Positions 22,101 through 34,413 of a stretch of DNA of 64,000 nt are shown piece after piece (position 1 is the stretch's first letter; each line of letters starts with the position of its first letter). Origin of the DNA: Ophiura sarsii (lineage: Eukaryota > Echinodermata > Ophiuroidea > Amphilepidida > Ophiuridae). The DNA lies in assembly GCA_035610835.1 (NCBI GenBank), contig CM069452.1, positions 9,691,109 through 9,755,108 on the forward strand, given 5' to 3'. The notes below the pieces were generated by a model, which saw only the letters and a program-made list of their open reading frames with translations, was not told the origin of the DNA and did no database searches. Made by a program: the position numbers and the translations under genes.

Positions 22101-22604
22101 CTGAAAATGTATAGTTTACATTAGTTTTTAGCATCACGTTACGTTCATTAGGTGCCAACAAGGAAATTCCGCTACGCCTTTTGAATCGATGTACCGTTAT
22201 TTCTTACTGGTACTTTTGACCTCTGCCTTGACATTATTTTATAGTGCGGTTAACGGTGATTGGGTAAAACACGATATTATTTACAATACAAATTGTTCTG
22301 AAGGTCAACATCACTCTCGGATATTGGATAACGTTTTATTACGGTACATCGACGCATTGACTGGAGGAATTTCGTTGTTAAAATCCATAACCCTCCTCTC
22401 AGCAGTGACGTCATTGCGTAATCAAGTGTTTGACGCAGTATTTTACGAGTGGATAGGAAATCGTCTTTGATCACCATGTCACACGCCCGGGTCACACGTC
22501 ATACGTCAGCGCAATGGTGTCATGCTCAGGATAAGCTGTACGTGATCACTGGCATGACTGGAATACGCTCTGAAGTTATTGCACAGAGGAAGGTAATGGA
22601 ACAA

Positions 22605-23400
22605 AAAAGATTTCTTGTGTAGTCCAGCATGCTTAGCACCCATACGATACCAACAGGAATTTTTCGATAAACAAACAGTTCAAAAAATGTGTTAAAATAA
22701 TTAAAAGTTGGAGATCGTCTGACTTCCACCTTCATAATGTATGGTACAGATAGGCCTCTTGGCCACAGATATGAAAAGAAATTGAATCTCAACTAAAATG
22801 TGTTAATCAAAAAATAAAGGGTCATGAGAGGATTGAATTGAAGTCACATTAAAGGTATATTATGTGATCTTTCCAGGGAACGCCCTCAACATCGAAAAAA
22901 AAATTGAAAGAAGATTTTCTTGCAGATTTACATTTCTGATCATAAATCGTACATACATTCCAAGTTACAGGGCGATACGATTCTTAATTACTTCAAAATC
23001 ATGATTTTAGAGTGAAAATAAACTGTCGGATAACTCCGACAGTTTATATTTTTACTCTAAATTCACTCTAAAACCATGATTTTGAGGTAATTAGGAATCG
23101 TATCGCTCTGTAACTTGGAATGTATGTATGATTTATGATCAGAAATGTAAATCTGCAAGAAAATCTACTTTCTAACAAAATTAATGAATAGAGGGCGCTA
23201 TCTGGAAAAGATCACATACTATGCCTTTAATTGTACTATACTTGCGGCAGGATTTTCCCTTGTTTAACCATGTATAGTTTAATAATATTAAAAGCATGTT
23301 ATTGCAATGTAATATCAATGGGAACCAGTCGACACTGGTGACAGTAATCTGTGGTCATGTGATGAAAGTGAAGCATGCTGGTGTTGTTCAAGAAATCTTC
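22605..23400. repeat. Second copy of duplicated intronic block, with MITE
   Basis: Homologous to 13,651-14,045 in the same orientation, interrupted at 22,849-23,230 by a TTAA-flanked MITE. The other copy reads GTCAATTGTGC at the corresponding point, approximating the empty site. The duplication therefore predates this MITE insertion. Confidence 0.8.
22849..23230. mobile_element. TTAA-flanked palindromic MITE, copy 1
   Basis: A 382-bp near-perfect foldback. It begins TTAAAGGTATATTATGTGATC and ends with the inverse, GATCACATACTATGCCTTTAA. The centre holds a short stem, CTGTCGGATAACTCCGACAG. TTAA at both ends suggests piggyBac-like targeting, though the termini lack the usual CCC. Related copies are at 25,603-25,949 and 35,486-35,866. 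The homologous block at 13.9 kb gives an approximate empty site. Confidence 0.85.
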
Positions 23401-25080
23401 TTTGTTAATGGAATGTATGCTATAACCGTCGAGAGGACAAGCCAAGATAATCGAGTAATCATCGGATAATAATGTTAGGATCACTACTGTGACAATATAA
23501 GTTTCGATACATGTTTGTTAGGAAGAACACAAACCCATCCGGTCCGCTTACCAACACATAGGAAATAATTCGGCATTTGGAACTACCAGTTATATAAACA
23601 CGGAAATAAACTATCGGTTGTAAATAATTTGTGTAAAGGTGTTTTTGATTTATAACAACTGAGCTTGGCTTGCACTCTAGAGGGATACAATGTATGATAA
23701 TGTGTCACAAGTTGTTACACTGTTTTTGAGTGAATAATATTGTGTGTTATCGCTGCGAAAGAATAATAATGAAGTACATGTAATGGGTGATAACAAGTGT
23801 AAAATTGATAGAGACTTTTAATGAAAAATGGATATGCATTTTGTACGAGGTGTCTCCAAAGATATCATCTTAGGTACACAAATTCACTATTTAATTCGAA
23901 AACAAGTAAAGTCAGTATTTAATGTTTTATGTTGTTATCGTGATTTTTTAATTACATTGAGATTTTGGTATCAAAATAATTCGAACGGTTTCTTCTTTTC
24001 ATTTGATTACGAGTTTTGTTACCAAAGATGACATTCAAGAAGGCTCAAAAGATCTTTTGGGACACCATTTACAATGAAATAAGAAACACTATATAATCAC
24101 AGACAGACATATTACAGATTAAGCAGCTATTGGAACATTTGCTACCAAACAGTAACGATTTGCATATCATACGAAAACAATGCGCACACCAAATAAAAAC
24201 ATTTACCAAACAGTCAATTAGAGACATAACCTCGGTGCTTTACATCAAAACAACGTACGCGTCACATCACTTTTTAAATATCGGGGACATTTTGAATATT
24301 TTGAAGAATAATACATGAAAAAGTCACGTAAAACTCAATCGAGCAAAAAAATGAAACCAAAGATATTAATTGAAAAAGGAGGTTACAACAAGCAAGAAAA
24401 ACGAAAACCTATCATCATGAATACCCTCAGACGACGGCGGATACGATTTGCCCAAAAGAGGCACTTCGTATCGCTTTATTAACACGTAATCGTGAAATTT
24501 ATTTTAAAAACAATCGAAATATGCATATTATCTCAATATCGTTGTATTGGCAAATCAGCTTCCAGTTTAATGTTTTTCACTCAGTAACCGTCAAAACGCG
24601 TATTTGTGGGGTGATCAGCAAAATGAGTCGTGAGTCGCAAATATTGATTTTGAGGTACAACCCAACAAAGGAACACATTTGATATCTATTGTTACAGTTT
24701 GAAAACACTTCAATTGCACATATCTTTGGAATTAAGTGTTCATTTTACATTAGGTTTTCTGCAAAATGTAGCATTACAACTGAGCAATACAAACAAGTAG
24801 GCAACTGAAAATGTGACATGATTGAAATCAGACTCGGGCACCATTTTGGCGATATTCAGACGATGGCGGTGTAGCACTACTTTACTACGTAAAATGTGAT
24901 GCGATCAAGCAAAAGTAACCTATTGCCAACGCAACATACCGCTTGCCCACCGCGTGCTGCCGCTACATCTTTTACCCTTATTACCAGCCCGGTTACCAGC
25001 CAGCTCCTTTGGGAATCTCAAGGTTGAGATTTCTTCATCTTAACTCTATTTCATGTCACCAAATGAACAGGGTTAAGCTA
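23401..25080. other. Intron, no exon or element recognised
   Basis: AT-rich sequence inside the large intron between the 29.1-kb exon and the 22.1-kb EGF exon. By analogy with the duplicated block near 13.6-14.1 kb, an EGF exon might be expected around 23.9 kb; I found none. A GTAAGC donor at 23,552 has no frame-compatible acceptor. Confidence 0.5.
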
Positions 25081-25133
25081 GTTCACCCAGGGTGAACAGG
25101 TTGAAGAGGACGCCTGCCTTTTATTTTAAAACC

Positions 25134-25521
25134 CAGTGGCGTAGTCAGGTTAGTCATATTGGGGGTGGGGGGCGAGAAATCAAACTGAACCGACAAAATT
25201 GTTCTAAGTCAAGGAATGCGCGCGTAGCGCGCGAATCTTTTGACTTTACACCTATTTATGGCACAATTGATGTACATTTTGGCTCTAAACAAGCTTATAC
25301 CAAGGAATATTGTATTTATGTGATTGTTATGCGCGCATAGCGCGCGAATTTTTTTCATATGTGTACTTTTTACCATCATAATTCCATGGTTCCTCTGGTC
25401 AAATGAACCGACAGTGCAAATCTCAACCGACACGATGTCAATATTGGGGGGGGGGGGGGGGGGGGGGCGATCGACCCCTCGCCCCCCCCCCCCCCCCCCC
25501 CCCCTCTGGCTACTCCACTTG
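25134..25521. mobile_element. hAT-like MITE with long G and C runs
   Basis: Left end CAGTGGCGTAGTCAGG, right end CTGGCTACTCCACTTG; the inverse of the right end matches the left with a few changes. CAGTGGCGTAG-type ends are common in hAT elements. The interior has paired GCGCGCGTAGCGCGCGAA-like motifs (25,216 and 25,330) and ends with 22 G (25,446-25,467) opposite 23 C (25,482-25,504). A target duplication is not clear. Confidence 0.65.
25446..25504. repeat. G22/C23 inverted homopolymer pair
   Basis: A run of 22 G and a run of 23 C separated by 14 bases. They could form a very stable GC hairpin or a G-quadruplex on either strand. Run lengths may be affected by sequencing error. Confidence 0.8.
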
Positions 25522-25602
25522 CAGACCATTATAAATCATTGCAACTAAGTCGCGTACCGCCGCTATGTTTATCGGCGTACCGCTAGATAGAATGTCCTGC
25601 AA

Positions 25603-25949
25603 TTAAAGGTATGCTATGTGATCTTTTCCAGGGGACGCCCTCAATACTCGAAGAAAGTAGATTTTCTTGCATATTCACTTTTCTGATCATATATAAATAT
25701 AAATATATTCCAAGTTACAGAGCGATACGATTCCTAATAACCTAAATATCATGGCTTTAGAGTGAATTTAGAGTAAAATTTGCAAAATAGATTGTACCGC
25801 TCGGTACAATCTATTTTCAAACCATGGTTTTCAAGTAATTAGGAATCGTATCGATCTGTAACTTGGAAGATCTTTATGATTTATGATCAAAAATGCAAAT
25901 CTGCAAGAAAATCTGCTTTCATAGTAAAACTCAAATAATATGCCTTTAA
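25603..25949. mobile_element. TTAA-flanked palindromic MITE, copy 2 (shortened)
   Basis: Same family as 22,849-23,230, with TTAA at both ends and AGGTATGCTATGTGATC at the left. The right arm lacks the outer ~35 bp next to the terminus, and the central stem differs (around GTACCGCTCGGTAC, 25,795-25,805). It is more diverged than the other two copies, hence probably older. Confidence 0.75.
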
Positions 25950-26644
25950 ACACGTTATTGCATCAATGGAGCGTCGCAACAAGCTGATCAGTTTCAAGTA
26001 CATGTAGTTTGTCTCATTAATGAAATTCTTTCAACATACATAACAAAAACGATTTCAATCAAATATAAATTCCTATAGAGTAATTTTTGAATTTAAATTA
26101 CTATTACATATACACTCCGCTTGGACAGAGTGGTTATAGCATGATTATAGTAATAAACATGAAGCGAATGCGTTGAAAATACTAAAATGTGCGAAGAATG
26201 TTTGCCACATGTTAATCTATGAAACATAGTATTGACCCCGTCATGAACTTGTTCTTGTTTTACGACATGAATGATAGATTATATGCTACACAAGGTATGT
26301 TTTAATAAACGTTATATCTTGCTAGACGTCCCTTCCCGTACGGAATAAACAGTGTACTACTACATTACAACACATTTTAATTGTTATGAGCATGCGCACA
26401 TCAGTACGGAACTTTAAGCAAGACATTGCCAAATCATTTACACGAGTTATCATTCAAGTATACTCATGTTTATAAGTGATGTTTCCAACGCTTTACATGA
26501 TCCTGATTGATACTACTTGAAATGATATCTAAAAGTATTGGTAGTGTTTGTATTTCTAAAATAGGTGCTTTTTTTTAGAAATGTTTCCATATCAAACGTT
26601 CATATGCATGACTAAAGCAGGTAACAGCAGTGGTAACAGCGACC

Positions 26645-26886
26645 CCATCGTTGTTTATGGCTTGGTTCCCCTTCTTCGAATCCATATTGATTCGCGGATC
26701 CATCGACAGTCTGGAGCCCTGTAGAAAGCTTTGTTTATTTTCTCTTGCACAGTCTTGCAAAATCAATATTTTTCTCATATTTCTCTTTGTGTGTACAGAA
26801 AAAATGATTAGAACAGTAGAAAAGAGAAGATGGATCCGCAAATCAATATGGATTCGAAGAATGGGAATTAGACCATGAACAATGAC
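26645..26886. mobile_element. Foldback element with ~58-bp arms
   Basis: The left arm (about 26,645-26,706) and right arm (about 26,828-26,886) are inverted copies; both contain TCGAATCCATATTGATT (or its inverse) and GGATCCATC. The centre is about 120 bp. Frames on both strands (26,575-26,901 - and 26,630-26,878 +) run through it and are not supported as genes. Confidence 0.7.
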
Positions 26887-27116
26887 GGGCGCTGCTTGCA
26901 CCAGCTGTCAGCATAATGACCATTATGATCCAGGAAAACATTTTTACAAGCACACATTTTAGAAATACATCTAGAAACACCTCTCTGGATCATCAGTCAA
27001 AAAGAATCAACCAGGATCACTTCTCTCATGGAAAATCTCTTCTCATGGAAGTTTAACTAGATAAAAGTGCTCTTAGGATCGTTGCAATTTGCGTATGGAA
27101 TGTTGATGATATAGGT

Positions 27117-27560
27117 TATGCCATTTGTGCATGTTATAATGCTGATATGCCATTTATGCATGTTATAATGCTGATATGCCATTTGTGCATGTTATAATGC
27201 TGATATGCCAGTTGTGCATGTTATAATGCTGATATGCCATTTGTGCATGTTATAATGCTGATATGCCATTTGTGCATGTTATAATGCTGATATGCCATTT
27301 ATGCATGTTATAATGCTGATATGCCATTTTTGCATGTTATAATGGTGTATGCCAATATAGAATATTACAATGCCGATTATGTTATTTGTGCATGTTACAA
27401 TGCCGATATGCCATTTTTGCATGTTATAATGCTGATATGCCATTTATGCATGTTATAATGCTGATATGCCATTTTTGCATGTTATAATGGTGTATGCCAA
27501 TATAGAATATTACAATGCCGATTACGTTATTTGTGCATGTTACAATGCCGATATGCCATT
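27117..27560. repeat. 29-bp minisatellite
   Basis: About 14 copies of ATGCCATTTGTGCATGTTAT plus AATGCTGAT, some with GCCGAT or an inserted GGTGTATGCC-ATATAGAAT block that itself recurs (near 27,345 and 27,490). Isolated related units occur at 28,510 and 29,955, so the motif also seeds the neighbouring duplicated segments. Confidence 0.9.
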
Positions 27561-27663
27561 TTAGTATCTTATGATGCCAATATATGACATCGTTACATGA
27601 TGCTGCAGTTATGCTATTTGTGAATGTTTAATATTAAAGCCGATATGCGATTGTTGAATGCTA

Positions 27664-27951
27664 TACAGGGTGTCCCAAAATAACACTCTGGGCACATAAG
27701 ATATCTTAAAAGGACTGGAACACACGGGTCTAATCTCGATGTATTATGAAAGCTGAGTAACTAAGCTTTCATTTGCATTTTATTGCGTTCCAATTGCTTA
27801 TTTAGAACGGGAGATATGCTTCAGCAAACATGAGGAAGCAAAAATCGGCTTGGTCCAATCCTCTCAGTATGAAAGTAAAGCTTTTAAAATGCACGAAGCA
27901 AGAAGCAACATGATTAAGTCACACACACACATCAGTTAATCTCTTCTTTGT
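27664..27951 (-). repeat. Dispersed repeat, copy 2
   Basis: Reverse complement of 5,605-5,893. It begins ACAGGGTGTCCCAAAATAAC directly after the 29-bp minisatellite region. A CA microsatellite (27,922-27,931) lies near its far end. Non-coding and of unassigned class. Confidence 0.75.
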
Positions 27952-29053
27952 TCTTTTCAACGCATTCTTTCAATTCTTTTCAAGCTTAAAAGACATAAAT
28001 AAATATATTTCACATAAATTATATAAGTATTTTGTCATGAGTTCAAGTTCTATACTCTTTTTCCATGTGCAATGGGTAGCTGTCAGTAAAGCAGTCTTTA
28101 AAATTGAAATTGAAACATTTCATGTTCTTTGTTGAAATGGTCCATCCAATTAAATAAATTAACTAATATTGCACTGAAATAAAACTAGTATTGCTCTGAA
28201 ATTAACCATAAATCAATTTAAGCTTGAAAATATTTTAAATTATTCTTGTTTAAGCCATTCTACGAGTAATAACGTATTTCAGACGTGATTCATCACACTC
28301 AAACAATGGCATATTTATGAATGTTTTGACATCCAATGTACAATGTAAGTAGCATCCCAGCATTAATCAATGAAAACTCCTTGGCAGTTTATTGTTAGGT
28401 TTTCACATTTGATTTCCATGACAACAACCTACAAGTTTTGTTTTCACTTCAGTATAAATATTCCTTTATCAATAGGAAAAACCCGTGTCCTTCAAAACAA
28501 GTGTTAGGCGATATGTCATTTTGCATGTTATGATGCCGATATGGCATCTTTGCATATCAATATGAGATTTGTGCATGTATTTTACGGGGTATTTCAAACA
28601 CTATTTGCGGCTTGCATACATTTTATTTTAAACCATTCTTGTTTAAACCATTCTACGAGTAATACACGTATTTCAGATGTGATTCTTATCACGCTCAAAC
28701 AATGGCATATTTATGAATGATTTGACATCCAATGTAAGTAGCATCCCAGCATAAATCACGGATAAACTCTCTGGCAGTTTTGTGTTAGGTTTTCACAATT
28801 GATTTCCATGACAACAACCTACAAGTTTTATTTTCATGTCAGTATAAATATTCCTTTATCAATAAGAAAAGCCCGTGTCCTTAAAAGCATGTAAGGTTAA
28901 CGCGTCAACGTCCTTATCAAATATGCTGTTGATGTTTTTGTAAGCTTCAAGATGATCATATTATTAGCTTTTAAATGCGGCTCTTGTGTCGTATTTGCTT
29001 TTGAAAACTTACACATGTTTATTCAAGTACAATCGCATCATTTAGCTACTCAC

Positions 29054-29164
29054 CAGCATCTAGCGTTGTTTCCATAGTTACCAGATCAGTAATAAATTGA
29101 ATTGATGTCACCTCACGTACAGTTGTCATGGATACATCATTAATACTGGTATCTTTTGTTGATG
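29054..29164 (-). CDS. Mosaic gene: duplicated mucin-like exon, copy 2
   Basis: A 111-bp phase 1-1 candidate exon: donor GTGAGTAG (29,046-29,053), weak acceptor TATGAAG (29,165-29,171). It encodes STKDTSINDVSMTTVREV, then TSIQFITDLVTMETTLDA. This parallels the C-terminal third of the 34.0-kb exon (DTSTNDVSMTPFREM...). The donor, frame and peptide are conserved between both copies and the parent exon, supporting a real exon. The poor acceptor is the main doubt; it could also be a decaying duplicate. Confidence 0.5.
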
Positions 29165-30509
29165 CTTCATACAAATTGAGTGGAAAGTTATTGGTTTTTT
29201 TCTATAGGATGTCATTGATTTGCATTGAACACCGTGTGCTATCAAAACCGCTCAGGGATGTATGGATAAATTGTGAACTGTGATTCATTTCACACAAATT
29301 GTTACTAATGCGCACACACTAGGCAAATTTATCCCATAGAAAATAACTTCACTACATTTGCAACTTTCCCCCCGTTAGGTCTGATTACTTTAGTCATCAT
29401 AACTATAGAAGAATCCACCCAATTGTAATGCATGAGGTGTCAAATTGCGAGTAAAAGATTTGCTCGCTTAATGTATATCTAATATTAAAGATACCGATCA
29501 CTGAATTTAAATTAGGTAACATTATAAATCATTTTGTACTAGGTGTATACCAGTATTGCAGACAAATGCAGGGGAGGCCAAAGCTTTTTTAATGTGCTGT
29601 GAACACATTATTGAATACTTGAATGTTTAACTACTAATTTGTTTTAATGAATATTCATGAATCCATAAATGCTTATTTGAAACCATTCTTGTTTAAGCAA
29701 TTCTACGAGTTATACACGTATTTCAGACGTCATTCATATCACACTCAAACAATGGCTTATTTATGAATGTTTTGACATCCAATGTAGGTATTATCCCAGC
29801 AATAATCACTGATAAACTCATTGGTAGTTTTGTGTTAGGTTTTTCACATTTGATTTCCATAATAACAACCTACAAGTTTTGTTTTCATGTCAGTATAAAT
29901 ATTCCTTTATCAATAAGAAAAACCCGTGTCCTTCAAAACATGTAAGTGTTAGGCGATATGTAATTTTGCATGTTATGATGCCGATATGGCATCTTTGCAT
30001 ATCAATAATATGAGATTTGTGCATGTATTTTAGATACTATTTGCGGCTTGCATAAGTTTTATTTTAAACCATTCTTGTTCAAACCATTCTACGAGTAATA
30101 CACGTATTTCAGACGTGATTCCTAATCACGCTCAAACAATGGATTATTTATGAATGTTTTGACATCCAATGTAAGTAGCATCTCAGCATAAATCACGGAT
30201 AAACTCTTTGGCACAGTTGGCCAGTTTTGTGTTAGGTTTTCACAGTTGATTTCCATGACAACAACCTACAAGTTTTGTTTTCATGTCAATTTAAATATTC
30301 CTTTATCAAAAGGAAAAACACTTGTCCTTAAAACCATGTAAGGTTAACGCGTCAACGACCTTATCAAATATGCAGTGTATACTGTTGATATTTTTGTAAG
30401 CTTCAAGATGATCATATTATTAGCTTTTAAATGCTGCTCTTGTGTCGTATTTGCTTTTGAAAACTTACACATGTTTATTCAAGTACAATCGCATCATTTA
30501 GCTACTCAC

Positions 30510-30620
30510 CAGCATCTGGCGTCGTTTCCATAGTTACCAGATCAGTAATATATTGAATTGATGTCATCTCACGTACAGTTGTCATGGATACATCATTAAT
30601 ACTGGTATCTTTTGTTGATG
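30510..30620 (-). CDS. Mosaic gene: duplicated mucin-like exon, copy 1
   Basis: The same exon type one 1.45-kb unit upstream: donor GTGAGTAG (30,502-30,509), acceptor TATGAAG (30,621-30,627), phase 1-1. It encodes STKDTSINDVSMTTVREM, then TSIQYITDLVTMETTPDA, differing by only a few residues from the 29.1-kb copy. Thr/Ser-rich and cysteine-free, it would lengthen the mucin-like stalk between the SEA and EGF modules. Whether it is spliced in needs transcript data. Confidence 0.5.
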
Positions 30621-31410
30621 CTTCATACAAATTGAGTGGAAACTTTTTAAGTTATTGTTTTTTTTCTATAGGATGTCATTGATTTACATTGAACACCGTG
30701 TGCTATCAAAACCGCTCAGGGATATATGGATAAATTGTGAACTGTGATTCATTTCGCACAAATTGTTTCTTATGCGCACACACTAGTCACATATATCCCA
30801 TATAAAATAACTTAACTACATTTGCAACTTTCCCCCCGTTAAGTCTGATCACTTTAGTCATTATAACTTTAAAAGAATCCACTCGATTGTAATGCATGAG
30901 GTGTCAAATTGCGAATAAAAGATTTGCTCGCTTATTGTATATCTAAGATAAATGATACCTATCACTGAATTTAAATTATGTAACATTATGAATCATTTTG
31001 TACTAGGTGTATAACAGTATTCGGATTGCAGACAAATGTAGGGGAAGCCAAAGCTTTTTTTTCTTCATGTGCTGTGAACACATTATTGAATACTTGAATG
31101 TTTAACTACCAACTTGTTTTAATGAATATTCATGAATCCATAAATGCTTATTTGAAACCATTCTTGTTTAAGCAATTCTACGAGTTATACACGTATTTCA
31201 GACGTCATTCATATCACACTCAAACAATGGCTTATTTATGAATGTTTTGACATCCAATGTAGGTATTATCCCAGCAATAATCACTGATAAACTCATTGGC
31301 AGTTTTGTGTTAGGTTCACAGTTGATTTCCATGACAACAACCTACATTTTATTTTCATGTCAGTATAAATATTCCTTTATTAATAAGAAAAACTCGTGTC
31401 CTTAAAAACA

Positions 31411-33997
31411 TGTAACGGGGTTAACATTATGCTGATTGTGTTTGAATTGTTACCTAGAATCATGTAAAACATTTGGTGATCACTTGATGATATTTCCATG
31501 TTGTTATCATTATTTATAATTATTTGCGAGTGGAAATTGTCTTGAATGGATATCTGCTATCTACTGAAGATAGCAACATTAACATAGAACTAAAAGTGAA
31601 GATGCATTTCTTCTGGTATAGACTTAAAACTGTTTGTAGATAATGTGTCTAGTATATTTATTTGACTCTGATTTCATGGTTTAGGGGGGGGGGGGGGGGG
31701 GTGTCGGGCAGAGAGATGAAGTGACAATATCTCGTTGGAGTTACTTCAATTCATAAATGTTAGTAGATCATGAGCTGAGTTCATGTTTTCAGGGCCTTTA
31801 TAGACCAAAAGATTATGGTTAAGGTGCCTTTGTCAATGTGTACATTTTGTTAGGACAACTAGCATCCTTTTAAAAGAAATACTTGTCAGGACATCATCCT
31901 TTTTAAAAGAAATTCTTGTTATTGAATGTCTACATGTAGGTGTTTGTTTGACTGAAAAAGGGGTGCATATGTTGTGTTTTGATACAAAAATAATCAAACA
32001 AGTTAAACAAAATAAAGTTGCAACACTGCCGAATTTGATTCTAAGTCATGTAAGTAGTGCTCAGTTTATCTGCGGGTTTCTTTAGATATCATCATGTATT
32101 AGGCATAGCATAGAATTACACAGTTTTCAATAGGCGTACTTACAAAACACGTCAACATTGGTCAAATTAAGGCAATCATTTTATGGAAACAATTATAAAT
32201 CTGGTTGGAAAATTCTTGTTTTCAATGTCCGTAGACTATAACATTCAAAACAGCTGATATTTGACCTTTTTAGACTTGGATACGGGGTCAAGAGTCAAAT
32301 CTGGCCAAATCGCACGCTACTAAAATAGAGGCCCATAGGGATATGTACAACATTAGTAATATAATTAATATATATTTCATAGAACACTCAATTTTGAAAT
32401 GGGACCTTTAAGGATTAATTTTACTTTTTCTCAACAAAAAGTGCAAACAGTACGGTAGTCTGCTCAATTTTCCAAACGACCGCCGTAAAGATACTACATG
32501 TCCGACGAGCTTGGAAATGTCATCGTAATCGCATTTGTTTCTAGTAAAAAAACACAAATTTGAAAGATCTGTCAAAATTAACCTATATGACAGGCACATT
32601 TTATAGTCAATGTGCATGGAGGTGATGTCCCATTAATTATAATTAACAATGATTAATAACAAATACTAGGCATTTACACAATCGTTCTCTCTTTTAAGTC
32701 TTTTAAATTTAGTATTTTGTCATGCATAATTTGCCATTCTAGTTAAGCAACTCACTATATCATCTATTTAGTGCAATGTATACTCTGCAGTGTTTGCTGT
32801 TGAAGTTTTTGTAAGCTTCAAGATGATCATAAATTATTAGCTTTCAAATGCTGCTCTTGTGTCGTATTTGCTTTTGAAAACTTACAAATATGTTTATTCA
32901 AGTACAAGCGCACAAATCGAGCTAATCATTACATTCCAGTTGCCTGTAAGGTTTGAGCCCAAGTTGATAGGTTGAACTGGCCATGACGCTAGTATTAGTA
33001 AGTTCCACCCAAGAATGACATCCATCCAACACCAGTGACCGCATGCTGGGGGACCTTGAGTGTGACAGCGGTGGAACTAGAAACAAGCCTGAGGGGCTGC
33101 AGTATTGCCACATGACTTTCCACACATAGTGTTTTTCCGCCCGATTTGGGCTAGTTTTAAAACTAAAATCTGCTCTTTGGATAATATAATGTGATTTTTT
33201 TTTCTCGAAATTTGAACATTTGTTTTTACAAAATATGATATAGCACTAGTTTTTATGACAAATTGAAATTAAAAGTTGGAATTTGTTATCACAAGAACAT
33301 TGTCAAAAGTAGTATATTGAGCTTCTAGTTACACCAACACTAAAGAGCCTTGAGCTATGCTTAGGATAGCGGTGGAAATGGTAGCACGCATGCTGGCAAG
33401 ACACAGTTGGTGTAAAATAAATCAGATAAATGGTGTAGGAGGGGATGAATTATTACCCTGGATATGTCATCAAAGACGTGGTCAAGAAAGTTGGACTTTA
33501 TACAGGCACAGATACAGGGCACGGAACCGTTTTGAATAACAATTTCGGCGAAAACATGATTTTCATTCATGATTTTACTGCTAGTAACATACGTATAATT
33601 TCTTTTCAAATTAAAACATAAATTAATGTTGAATGATTGCGGTCATTTCGGTAATTCAAAAACGGTATTTGAAGTTGTACAATTTGAACAATGTGTACAA
33701 ATGATATTATATTTCAACGTCAGTATATTTCTACGGACACGAGGCAACTTCTCCCTTTTCGTAACCCATTATAATCCCTCCCCTGAAGGCAATTACAGTT
33801 GTCATTTTAAAGGTTTAATTATCATAATACAAAAGGTTGAGTTGAAAGCTGCCATTCAACACGGGGATATCTGTTGAATATCACTATGAATGAATATTAG
33901 AATCAGATTCATGTAATAGATGAAGATGAGATGGAAATCATGTTAAATATCATCATATAATCATAAACATGTCCTATGGCGAAAAGATCAAATTAGG
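31411..33997. other. Intron, no exon recognised
   Basis: Contains an 18-G run (31,684-31,701) and a duplicated fragment (about 32,800-32,920) of the 28-31 kb repeat, where the sequence after it diverges so that the mucin-like exon is absent. The minus frame 32,922-33,125 has no domain. I see nothing else definable. Confidence 0.5.
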
Positions 33998-34005
33998 CTA
34001 CTCAC

Positions 34006-34413
34006 CATCATCTGGCATCGTTTCCATGGTTATCACATCAGTGATATATTGATTTGATGACATCTCACGGAAAGGGGTCATTGATACATCATTAGTACTA
34101 GTATCTGGTTCATTCGCTGTGGTTGTTTTTTCTGAGTCGGTTCCAATTGACGGACTCGATCCTGCAACAGTCGTACGTTCCGGCCCTTTCTGAGTAGTTG
34201 ATATGGCGTTCATAGTAGGTGTGGTCGGCCCTTTCTGGGTAGTTGATATGGCGTTCATGGTAGGTGTGGTCGGCCCTTTCTGGGTAGTTGATATGGCGTT
34301 CATGGGATTTGTGGTCATAGATACGGTGGTAGCCTTTGAGCTCCCGGATGTAGTTACAGGATTCGTTGGTGTGATGACCTTCTGGGTGACGCTCTCCACT
34401 GGTTTGCCGTCTC
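34006..34413 (-). CDS. Mosaic gene: Thr/Ser-rich mucin-like exon
   Basis: A 408-bp phase 1-1 exon with acceptor ATTGTAG (34,414-34,420) and donor GTGAGTAG (33,998-34,005). It starts GDGKPVESVTQKVITPTNP and is dominated by Thr, Ser and Pro. It contains three near-identical repeats, MNAISTTQKGPTTPT-like, from a 45-bp tandem DNA repeat (about 34,185-34,320). There are no cysteines. Such stalks are typically heavily O-glycosylated and extend extracellular domains away from the membrane. It follows the SEA exon, an arrangement known from membrane mucins. The C-terminal third is duplicated as separate exons at 30.5 and 29.1 kb. Confidence 0.8.
34185..34320. repeat. 45-bp coding tandem repeat
   Basis: Three units containing GGCCCTTTCTGGGTAGTTGA and ATGGCGTTCATGGTAGGTG encode the TTQKGPTTPTMNAIS repeat of the mucin-like exon on the minus strand. 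Units two and three are nearly identical, so copy number may vary among individuals, as in other mucin VNTRs. Confidence 0.85.

Larger units (their letters stand above)
28241..31410. repeat. ~1.45-kb tandem segmental duplication carrying an exon
   Basis: Homologous starts of the CATTCTTGTTTAAGC type lie at 28,241, 29,694 and 31,159 (spacing about 1,453 and 1,465). A related AACCATTCTTGTT block recurs at 28,631 and 30,067 (spacing 1,436). Each unit holds a short A part (about 390 bp) and a longer B part (about 1,050 bp); each B part has one 111-bp mucin-like exon (29,054-29,164 and 30,510-30,620). A third A part ends the array. A B-like fragment without the exon occurs at about 32,800-32,920. 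Confidence 0.85.

Noticed and set aside
22189..22470. Plus-strand 93-residue frame with a signal-peptide-like start (MYRYFLLVLLTSALTLF)
   Set aside because: It lies antisense in an intron, has no domain, no partner exon and no conserved copy. The hydrophobic start may be chance.
26575..26901. 108-residue minus-strand frame
   Set aside because: It runs through both arms of a foldback element, and a plus-strand frame of similar length overlaps it.
27117..27560. CRISPR-like array of short repeats
   Set aside because: Units are directly adjacent, without unique spacers, and the context is eukaryotic. It is a minisatellite.
32922..33125. Possible reverse-transcriptase-like fragment
   Set aside because: The peptide has no YXDD or other retroelement motif that I can point to.
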